Shown: in pieces, positions 25,801 through 37,800 of the stretch
Numbering within the stretch: position 1 is the first letter of the stretch
How the letters are laid out: each line of letters starts with the position of its first letter
Origin: Owenia fusiformis
Lineage: Eukaryota; Annelida; Polychaeta; Sabellida; Oweniidae
Reading direction: 5' to 3'
Length of the DNA: 64,000 nt
NCBI GenBank assembly: GCA_903813345.2
Contig: CAIIXF020000009.1
Location: forward strand, 16,953,759-17,017,758
Notes under the pieces: generated by a model
Told to the model about the DNA's origin: nothing
What the model saw: only the letters and a program-made list of their open reading frames with translations
Database searches by the model: none
Program-made: the position numbers and the translations under genes

Positions 25801-28800
25801 ATCTTTAAAACAACGTCTTTAGCTTTATCTCTTCTCATATACTAGTAGATGGTCATGTAAAAGTATTATATTTTTAATGTTGCCTATCATGTTTTCTCAT
25901 CATCAGGTGTCAAATTAAGATTACTTTCCCCCTATGTCACATTGAGAGCTAAGACTAAGATTACATTCCTCCAATGTCATATTAAGAGGTAAGGCTAAGA
26001 TAATTATTTGTTTCTCAATTCCAATCTCAATCAACTCTTAACCCTCGTTAAAACATTATTTTGTACTTGTTTTGCCAACAATAAGACATTGACAGCAAGC
26101 AATGTTATATAAACATGATATCTATATATATATCTGCTTATCTCTACCTGAGGTCCATAGATCAACTGAAATGGTGCTGAAATGCATGGGAAAACTGATA
26201 ACTGCCAGTATCAAAATATCCTGGAATCAGGGTATATTTTATTTTATTTAGTTGTAAATTAACTGTTTTTATTATGTCACCACCAAAAAGTGTTAACATA
26301 TTGTTATGGTCTCCGTTTATTTTATGGCGGTTGTGGTTTTTTATTATGTCATGATGACATATTGTTATGGTCTCCATTTTTTGATGGCGGTCGGTGGTTG
26401 GCAGTAGGCGCTTGTTACAAATTCTTACAACTTCCAATAACTTAACAAATACTGTTAAGACTGACTTCTATTTTTTTCAAAATCTGCTACAAGTTTTCAG
26501 AAGTTCAAATCTGACTTTATATTTAAAATTTGACCTTCAGTGACCTTTTCAAGGTCAAAAATGTCTTTTTCCAAGTTGTTTCAAATTGACCAATTTTTTT
26601 CAAAATCATCTACAAGTTATCAAAAGTTCAAATCTGACTTAGGATTTGAGATTTGACCTTCAATGACCTTCTCAAGGTCAAAAAAGGTATTTTTTCAACT
26701 TGCTTCAAATTGACTTCTTACAACTTGCAATAACTTAACAAATACCGTTTAGACTGACTTCAATTTTTTCAAAATCTTCTACAAGTTTTCGGAATTTCAA
26801 ATCAGACTTTACTTTTAAGATTTGACCTTTAGAAGGTCAAAAAGGTCTTTTTTCAATTGCTTCAAATTGACCAATTTATTTTTTCAAAATCATCTACAAG
26901 TTATCAGAAGTTCACACCTGGCTATAAAAAAGATGTGACCTTCAATGACCTTCTCAAGGTCAAAAAGGTATTTTTTCATTTTGCTTCAAATTGACCTTTT
27001 TTCAAAATCATCTACAAGTTGTCAGAAGTTCACATCTGATTTTAGATTTGAGATTTCTTCTTCTATGATCTTCTCAGAGTAAAAAAGGTCCTTTTCAACT
27101 CAGAAATTCAAATCTGACTTAAGATTGAACTCATAATATTGTGAGCAACTAGGTGGTGACATTTTGTCATGTTAATGCCTTGTTTCAAGCTGTTACATTT
27201 GCAGGGTTTTGTAGCATAAAAAACTTAAGTTATGTTTTATACAGCATATTTATGAAAATCATGGTACTTAGCTACAGTAGATATTTTTATAAAGACATTG
27301 TAGAATCTGAAGCAGATAATTGACTCAGCCTAGATTTAAAACGATAATAAAAGTGTATAAAAACCTGAAGTCCAGAGACCACATCTTGGTAGAGCACAGT
27401 GAACATTCCTTTATCTGTGTGCTCAGTGAATCTATCACTCTTAGCAAATTTATCTATAATTAAATGCAATCTTTAATTATCAATATGATTTCTTAAATTG
27501 TTTCAGATGTTTGTATTAATTTTACAAAGTAGTTCTCCAGAAATGGGCAAATGAATATGAGAATCCATGTTCGAGGGTTGTCCCAGAAGTAATGCAATAT
27601 ATGCTCTAACTTTCTTTAATATTCTTCAATTCAGCTGAAATTTTATGTACAATTGAAGTTTTATCTGACCTATCCTGAAGTTTTAGCATCAAACATCAAT
27701 GTTAAATAATAAAATGGTTGCTATAGCAACACGGTGGTAGGGATGGGTGGGGCAGGTACCAATTTTTCTAATCACGAAAAGCTTTAAAGTGTTATTCTAT
27801 TTATATCTCTTTCTTTTAAATGATCAAAATCTTTGGAAAATTGGGAAATTCAGCATGGTGTTTACCAAGCACAAATAATGGCATTTAGTATTGTGATTGC
27901 ATAATGCCACAGTTTAATAGTCAAAAATTCAAATCCAGTCACAATCAAGAAGTCATAAAAATGGCTGCAATTCTAAAACCTGATAAGAAGGCAGTGCGTT
28001 CGGTGGCCTTAGTTCATAATTCACTTGGACTCACAGCCACACAAACTTATGCTACCATGAAGAAAGTATGTAGGGAGTTTAGAGCAGATAGAATTAAAAT
28101 CAAGAGGTGGCAGAAGAGATCTAAAAATGATGACTGGACCCTGGATGACAACCCGAAACCTAGGAGGCCAAACACCTCACTTTGTCACGGTGGAAGAAAT
28201 TGCTAAGAGCGTACCAGGACTGAGTGAGAAGGCATTGATTTCAAAAGTATATTAAAGGCCTATATTTTGAGACAATGTGAAATGGGTCAGTTTACAATAA
28301 ACGCCCATTAAATCTAGGATGTGCTCCTAGTAATTTAGTATCTTAAAATATAATTTTAGCATACTTCTTATAGCTACACAAAATGGTACTTGTTGATTAA
28401 TTTTTTCATATTTTCATTTTTTTATTTCTTTTGACGTGACAAAGAACCTGCCACGCTCTACCCAAACTCACCAGCTTGATTTTATTATAGTATCAACATT
28501 GTATTATCAATCAAAATGAAACTTTCTAGATTGATCAAAATATCTATAAGGAATATTAACTGCAAATTTCATGGAAAAAGATCAAGTATTGATTAAGTTA
28601 GAGCATATAGTGCATTACTTCTTGGACAACCCTCGTATATATGTTACTGATATAATTTGGAGATTTGAAAATTAATGATGATGTTCAGGATTTGATGTGT
28701 TGTATTAGTTGAGGTCATAGGTGAGCTAATATTATGTTAAGCATGTCTAGCCCCTCCTGGTGGTTGTGTTTATAATGTTGTAGTGGCTTACCATCTTTCA

Positions 28801-31800
28801 GTTGTTCAGGAACAGCTTGGTAACCATTCCCTCTCAACCCAGTGGCGTTACATCCTTGTGTATGAATATGCTCAAACAGTTCTGTAAAATAGTTCTGGTT
28901 CTTTATTGCCAGAGGAAAGGTCAAGGAGGTGAGGAGGCGCTTGGCCAGCTGATATGATGCCTCCCATAGATTTGTGAAAGCCTCTGTGTAACCAGGCACT
29001 GAATCATCAGGGTTGAAATTTGTCTCCTACAATACACTAGGATCAGAAATACTGGGGAAAGATGACAATAGATGACAAAATTGCTCAGAAATACTTGGTA
29101 TAGACATGGGCTCTACCACTGATAGAGCCCATAGTATAGATGACAATAGATGACAAAATTGCTCAGAAATACTTGGTATAGACATGGGCTCTACCACTGA
29201 TAGAGCCCATAGTATAGATGACAATAGATGACAAAATTGCTCAGAAATACTTGGTATAGACATGGGCTCTACCACTGATAGAGCCCATAGTATAGATGAC
29301 AATAGATGACAAAATTGCTCAGAAATACTTGGTATAGACATGGGCTCTACCACTGATAGAGCCCATAGTATAGATGACAATAGATGACAAAATTGCTCAG
29401 AAATACTTGGTATAGACATGGGCTCTACCACTGATAGAGCCCATAGTATAGATGACAATAGATGACAAAATTGCTCAGAAATACTTGGTATAGACATGGG
29501 CTCTACCACTGATAGAGCCCATAGTATAGATGACAATAGATGACAAAATTGCTCAGAAATACTTGGTATAGACATGGGCTCTACCACTGATAGAGCCCAT
29601 AGTATAGATGACAATAGATGACAAAATTTCTCAGAAATACTTGGTATAGACATGGGCTCTACCACTGATAGAGCCCATGGTATAGATGACAAAATTGCTC
29701 AGAAATACTTGGTATAGACATGGGCTCTACCACTGATAGAGCCCATAGTATAGATGACAATAGATGACAAAATTGCTCAGAAATACTTGGTATAGACATG
29801 GGCTCTACCACTGATAGAGCCCATAGTATAGATAACAATAGATGACAAAATTGCTCAGAAATACTTGGTATAGACATGGGCTCTACCACTGATAGAGCCC
29901 ATAGTATAGATGACAATAGATGACAAAATTGCTCAGAAATACTTGGTATAGACATGGGCTCTACCACTGATAGAGCCCATAGTATAGATGACAATAGATG
30001 ACAAAATTTCTCAGAAATACTTGGTATAGACATGGGCTCTACCACTGATAGAGCCCATAGTATAGATGACAATAGATGACAAATTTGCTCAGAAATACTT
30101 GGTATAGATGACAAAATTGCAAGCAAGATTTAACCACTATTAGCACTATTTTAGCAAATAACACCAGAACATTATTCTAAATACTACATGTTCACTATAT
30201 CTAAGCTTCATGTCTGAGTTGAGGTTATTTTAGATATCAAATGCAGAAATCTGTAATTTTAGCTCAGCAAGAGGAAGTTTGGCATTTAGGCTATAGCCTC
30301 ACACAGGCTTCATTTATATGGGGATAAACATGCTAAAATATCTGCTCTCTCTGATTCTACATTTAAAAATCAATACAACAAAGAACCTGACCTTAGCTCT
30401 TGTGGGAACAAATCTGAATGACTCCCTTATACACCAATCAATGTCTATAGGACCATCACTGCAAGACAAATAAGATTATTGTTCAGTTAATTATATGTAA
30501 TTCACTAATTTTGGTATGAAACCTGACTTCACAATAACTAGAACAATTGATTTACTTGTCTGTAATCATCGAGTATGTATTTCTAAAACCAAATAGTTGT
30601 TTTTCTGGTTTGTTTATCATATTAGAACTGAACAAAGACCTCTATTTTCTGTTTATGGCCAATAAATGATCTCAGATTTTATTCAGCCTTTTAACAATAA
30701 CCAGAATTAAATTTTCTCTCATATACATGAATGGGGCGATAAATCATAGAATCTTGGTCTTTATAATGAGGCTAAAAAGTGATATTTCTTATTCAAGTTT
30801 TGTCAAAATATGAGAGTATGAGACTTTTCTATGTACCAATTTTTGGTAGGAATGTGTATTAGTATTAGTCATAGTCGGACAAATGTATTTGAAAAATCTC
30901 AGGCCAATAAGAGCAATACTAATTAGAGTAATTAATAAATTTTCAATAAAGATTTTAGAATAATACCTTTTTAAGCATAAGTTGAAATTGGTTGCCTTAT
31001 TTATCTCAGCTTTCTACTGACATTCTACCTACATTTTCCTATTTGCCTTTGGTAATTTAGTTTGATGTAGACACATCTTATGACTATAACAATGCCTTTT
31101 CAACAGTTCAACAGCTATTACAATATGCAAAATGTCTGCCAATTGTGGGTAGATGTATTAGTAGCTATTTTAATGATTTCTATGCTTGCTTGTTATAAAG
31201 GTGGTGACATATTGTTATGGTCTACAATGGTTATGTTATGGCGGGCGCTGGTTGGGGGTTGGTATCCAGCGTCTATACTTCCAATAACTTAGACTGACTT
31301 CAATTTTTTCAAAATCATTCACAAATTCTCATAAGTTCAATGACCTTCAAAAAAAGGTCAGTTTTTAGCTTGCTTCATATTGATTTTTTTTTTCAAAATC
31401 ATCTACAAGTTCTCAGAAATTCAAACCTGATTATTTAGATTTAAGACTTTAGCTTCACTGACCTTCTCAAGGTAAAAAGGTCAAAATGTCTTTTTTCAAC
31501 TTGCTTTAAATTGATCAATTTTCTTTTCTTTTCCAAGTCATCTACAAGTTCTTAGAAGTTCAAATCTGACTAAGAATATTGAACTCATAACAACTAGGTA
31601 TTGACATTTTGTCAAGTTAATGCCTTGTTTAGTATTGTACAAAGCTCATAAGGTCTACAATATTGCATTATATAAAGTTTCCTTTAAAACATACTATTTC
31701 CCCATTGCTTGGTATCCATGCATATTGTGAAAGCCAGTTACTTGTCCTGGTTCATACTGCATCTTCTCCTTGTAGCCAAGAGAATTGAATGACTTGTTAG

Positions 31801-34800
31801 CCTCCCATGCATCAGATATCTACATAGCATACAAAACACATACATCAAGACAAGTTTCTGATGTATGATTACACCCTGCTGGTAAATTGTATATGGAAAT
31901 TAAAATTTTAATCTAAATATATGTATTATAGTAAGATCTGAATAACATAATGGAACTTGCAGCTTACAGATTTATTGCAAACTCCATGGTTAACAAGAAC
32001 AGCACATCCATACACTTGAAAAGATTCAAATAAGTTCTGCCCAAATTCTTTCAGTGTTTCTACTGAAATTTCTTCATCCTTCAGATTCATTGCAATGTTA
32101 GAGCAATCCAAGGTAGGGATAGAAGTCATTTTGTTTTGCAACCCTGTCCCAGACATTGTCAGTTATGTATGTTAAACTTTGAGAAGCACAGCTCTTATCT
32201 ATTTGATTGTTTATTCTCAAGATAGATAAGTGTTTGACATGTAAAAATGTCACATGACCAAATTTTCTTAAAGGCGCCATGAAACCATGAATACATATAT
32301 GTATGTTTCAATTTTATGTGATTCATGATAGTTAATACAAGAAAAGATCAGACCAACAATTGGCCCCTCCTTCAGCATTATTGCCCTTCTTTGGGGGATT
32401 ATGGGTATGCACCATGTTTGCTACCAACTCAAGGTCATTGATTGGTTGTTGTTACAGTGCAGATAACCAGTATTATTTTTATGAACAATATATAGGTACT
32501 GAGTGAAGTAGATGTCAGTAGTGTTTTTCTGTTGAATTATGTGACTTTAATCTCGTTGTTCATTATGGTTGCCTTTATGCAATTGTAGATGTGTATGTTT
32601 GATCAAATATTGTACAAGAACACAATACACTGTATCTGCAATGTCATTATCTATTTATACATGTTAGAGTTTCAGCATACATGTACATTTATTGTGTTTG
32701 TTTACTGTAGTAGTATAAAGACTCCAGGCCTGCTTATTTATGATGTCACTCTATACATACCACGGTGACCAAGAGTTAACAGTGCAAATTGGCCCGGTCG
32801 TGTTTTTTCAAACTCTTTAGTCGTGTTTTTTGGAAAATTTGAGAGGTAGGTTGATAAATTTGGTCATGAAATTGCTGTCACTTGACTTTATGTAAAAGTA
32901 AGTAATATACATTCCTTTCTATACTATATATTTTAACTTCAGGTATCCGTAAACGTGTTATTTGCACGAATCGTATGCTATAGTCGTGTTACTGTATCGG
33001 AAAGTAAGCAATTCTGTCAGTCTTATACATATTTTTGCCTGAAAATCACTAGCCTGACTTGTATTCAATAAATACATCGATTCATAAGGAAAGCATTCAC
33101 AATATGTGCGAAAACCACAAGTTAGAAGAGCTTAAATAAGTAGCAATTGACCGAATAATATTTTTTAGATTAAACTCTTTAGACGTGTTCAAAAGATTGC
33201 GGTTAATGACGTTGACTTGTTACTGGAAACATTTAGACGTGTAGAGACATTGAGGTTTAATGCTTTGGAAGTGGGAAACAGCACAATTAACATTATGAAT
33301 CTCCCAAAAAATGGAAGAAGTTGTTGTCTGAGTAATACTATCTTAATTTAAATGATTGACAATAATCAAATGTACGACATAATTTGTCAAGATTGATCTA
33401 TGGAATCATTACAGAATTTGATACTTACTTTGCCCCGTCGCTCATTTAATGGCTCGTTGCTATTTTTGAATTTGCCTCAGATAAGTTTTACTCACTTTCC
33501 CCTGTCATTGACCGTAAATAGATTTATTTAAAATGAGAGAAAATGTTTAGTTTGTGATGCACTACGTGTAAATGCATATATATGATCACCTAATATAAGG
33601 AATAACTCCACCGTTATTTAGTGCTCAAAATCTCTTAGGTTCGCCTCGGAATTTTTAACAATTTGATTCGATGTTATTCCCTAATTTGCCTCGCACAATG
33701 CAATAGGTATAAAACGCTACATATGCTGCTATGGTTCTATGAGTGACCTATGAACTGTACTGTAACATACTTTGCTAGCGAATTGAATTACAACATCTGA
33801 TGATCTTGTTAAATCATACATCTGTCTTTTTTATTTATTCATATCTTTACTACAAATTACAGTAAACGGGTGACACCTAATGTATATATCCCCGTGTTTT
33901 ATAATAATACATGAACAGATGGTGGGGGATCTGCTTGTGTAATAATGCATACTATTTGTTTCTGGTTAATAGTGTATGTCGTATTAGGCCCGCAAATTAT
34001 TATAAAACCAACATAACTATAGATTATATTATTGATTAAGAAGATACTTTTTGAGTTATAACTTCTAGCAGAAATACGAGATAGTAAGAATTTAGTTTTT
34101 CAATTTATTTTAGTACTAAGTTTAAAAAGCAAACAATTGTAACTAGTTCAAGGAACGTGTTCTTATCGGCGCTTTTGAAAGCACACACGTGACACTTATT
34201 CCGAGGAACTGAAATAACAAAATATGTGAATGGTCATGTAGTACAAACACTCATCTTCAAAATACTAATGCGATTATTTTCAGAAGCACAGACAAATTAT
34301 TAAGCAACAAAACATGTGAAATGTGAACACTATTACAAGACAATTCAAAGTCGTTAATTTTATCACGTCTAAAACGTTATCTTTACAATTCCAAAACGTT
34401 AACATGCTTATTATAAGACACGTCCATGACGTTATGTTGTCCCTTCTCCATAGTTAACTCCACTTTCTACATTTAGGGTCATTTATGGCAATTTTAAGAT
34501 AAATACAGTTAAAATATTTACACAATCTTTGGACTAGTGAATATTATTCCACGTTGTTGAATGGATTATCTGTTTAAACTTGATTAAATAACACTAAATG
34601 CAAATGAAGTACATATTTCTGGCACGTTTGGTATATAATTGCGATTGATATGAAGTATGATGGATTTATCCCCAAAATAGATTCGTGGGTATGAAGAAGA
34701 ACATCTTAGGTAGAAGTCAAGATATGTAAATTTGTAAAATATAGAATATTCTTATGTTTTTGCTCCATTCTAACGAATGTCGCATCCCATGTTCTTACGA

Positions 34801-37800
34801 AACACGACTAAAGAGTTTGAAAAAACACGACTGGGCCAATTTGCACTGTTAACTCTTGGTCACCGTGCATACTACATATTTTAAATTCAGTTTAGCAAAA
34901 GTTGAATTTATCACATTGAATTTATTAATAAGCCTATACATGATAATTTTTGAGTTTAGTTAAGTTTAGTTACCTCACGTTTGAAGAGCTCTCATGAGAG
35001 GTACAACTTCGTCTACATCTGGGTTCTTTCCCATTGGATTACACAGGAGTGCGATTTTCAATGCCACACTACGGCTTTATAAAACATTTATGTAGTGTTG
35101 CATTTGCACAAATGATAGATATATATGATATTAAGATATACAACAAGGCTTTTTGAACTATTATCCCCAAATCCGAAGAAATCTTTAGTTGAAAATGCCT
35201 TCCAATTCCAGTGACATCACTGATTTCCCACAAATTGCTCAGACGCCATTGAAGATCGAAAAAATATAGATAATGTAATTTTGAATTTCCGATTATCTTT
35301 CTGATTATTGAATAGATTGGATCATTTAACTATGCTCGAGCCCTGGTGGAATATCGGAGGCTGAGAAACTGTCATTTTTGTCCGGATTCACACTAGTTAA
35401 AGTCCATTTCACTGCTTCATTTCGTCAGTAGAACGGCAAAAATAAGAAATTGGGAGACCATTGTGCAATAATATATGGAAAAGTATATTCATAATGTACA
35501 TGAATGACATTTGTATATTTCAGATTTTTTAGTTTTTTGTGCAATAAGCCTGTGCCGTCTTGTAATTTGAAGAATTTCAGCCATGTTAATCTTATTGAAA
35601 ATAACATGGCAGAGAAACATCCAAATATAAGAGCCAAACACTTTATAAGCCAAACTAGAAGCAATCCAAGATATACAAATGTCATTCATGTACATTATGA
35701 ATATACTTTTCCATATATTATTATCCCACCGAACGAAGTTCGAGGGGGATATAGAAAAGCCGTCCGTGGAATATGGAATATGGAATATTTATATCACAAA
35801 TAATAAGGATTTCAAGAATCTGCAGTCAACTGGAAGATGCAACAAACAGAGTTACCAGCCTGGGAAATAAACTACAATGTCAAGGCTACAGGAGCAACAT
35901 ACTAAATTCGTATACTAAGAAAGCTATAACAAGAAATAAATGGATATGTACTAAATACAATATGCAGGAGAATATCATCATGAAGGACTGGAAAATTAAT
36001 GAGAGAAGAGAACATTAACAAATGAATATGAAACAGTATCTTCTCCGCAAAGAGGGTAAACTAAGAGGACAAATCAGCATAAGACCAACAGTAAGGGGAA
36101 GGGGAGAGTTTTCCGGCCGGATCAAAACGTTTAACCCACCTATGCGCAGTCTCAAGTCTGTGGACCCTGAAGAAAGATAAGTAACATCGCAATCAAATCA
36201 AGACAAAGAAAGAAGAAAATGAATAAAGAAACCAATGCAGCAACAACAAATGACGTCCGTCCTTTCGTCCGTCCGTCCGTCCGTCCGTTTGTCCGTTCAT
36301 GTGTCCGGGCAATAACTCAAATACCGGTTGACGGATTTCATTCAAATTTTATAGGCTTATGCCTTATGGGTGTAGGACCTCTGCTTGAGAAGGAATTTTC
36401 AATATGGCCACTTAATTCAAAATGGCGGCCATTTTTTGTAAAAAATATAATCTTTAATAACTCAAATACTAGTGGATGGATTTGGTTCAAATTTTATATG
36501 CTGTTGCCTGGGTACAAAGGAGCTTTGCTCAAGAAGACATTTTCAAGATGGCCGCCAAATTTCAAAATGGCTGCCATTTTCGTAAAAAAACGTTATATTT
36601 GATAAGTCAAATACCATTTAATGGATTTGGTTCAAATTTTAGATGCTGATGCTTAGGGACATAGGAGCTCTGCTCGAGAAAGGATTTTCAAGATGGCAGC
36701 TAAATTTCAAAATGGCAGCCATTTTTCAAAAAAAAAATGTTATCTTTGATAACTTAAATACCATTGAATGTATTTGGTTTAAATTTTAGAAGCTGATGCC
36801 TAGGTACATAGGAGCTCTGCTCGAGAAAGGATTTTCAAGATGGCAGCTAAATTTCAAAATGGCGGCCATTTTTCGTAAAAAAACATTATCTTTGATAACT
36901 CAATTACCATTGAATGGATTTGGTTCAAATTTTACATGATGATACCTAGGGAGACAGGAGCTCTGCTCGAGAAGGGAATTTCAAGGTGGTTGCTAAATTT
37001 CAAAATGGCCGCCATTTTTCATAAAAGAACGTAACCTTTGATAACTCAAATACCAAATGATGGATTTGGTTCAAATTCTATATGCTGATGCCTAGAGACA
37101 AAGAAGTTCTGCTCAAAAATAAATTTTCAAGATGGCCACTGAATTTCAAAATGGCCGCCATTTTTCATAAAAAAAACGTATTTAATGATAACTCAAATAC
37201 CAGTGGATGGATTTGGTTCCAATTTTATATGCTGATGTTTAGGGAAAAAAGAGATCTGCTTCAGAAGAAATTTCAAAGGCATTAGCTGAATTTCAAAATG
37301 GCTGCCATTTTTCATTAAAAAAGTAATCTTTGATAACCCAAATACCATTTGATGGACATTCTCTGCTAAAGAAGAAATCTAAAGATGACAGCTGAGTTTC
37401 AAAATGGCAACCATGTTTTATAAAAACATAATCTTTGATAATTCAAATACCAGTGGATGAATTTGGCTCAAATTTTTTATCAAAACATGTTTTGTTCGGT
37501 TGGATTTGCTACTCCGTGGAGTTGCTGTTTTTCTAGTTGCACAATGGTCTCCCAATTTCTTATTTTTGCCGTCCTACTGACGAAATGAAGCAGTGAAATG
37601 GACTCTATATCAGGATTTGTTGAAAGAATGAGTCTGGGAATGAGTCTGGGTATCGACTTAATCGAAATATTGAAAATTGTAATGTCTGAAAAACCAACTC
37701 AATCACACATATTATTAAACTTCAATATCTTATCCTTCTTCTGAGATAACAAAAATATCAATTTGTATCACAATTGATGAAGAATATTGGCACCAAAGAC

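Noticed and set aside
29027-30126. Two long minus-strand open frames (221 and 155 codons) with a 26-residue repeat
   Set aside because: They are the 78-bp minisatellite read in frame; length divisible by 3 keeps them open. They lie in an intron and have no support as protein.
36219-37285. Open frames with repeated [14 protein letters not shown]-like blocks
   Set aside because: Translation of Helitron internal repeats (AAGATGGCCGCC); not conserved as protein between copies.
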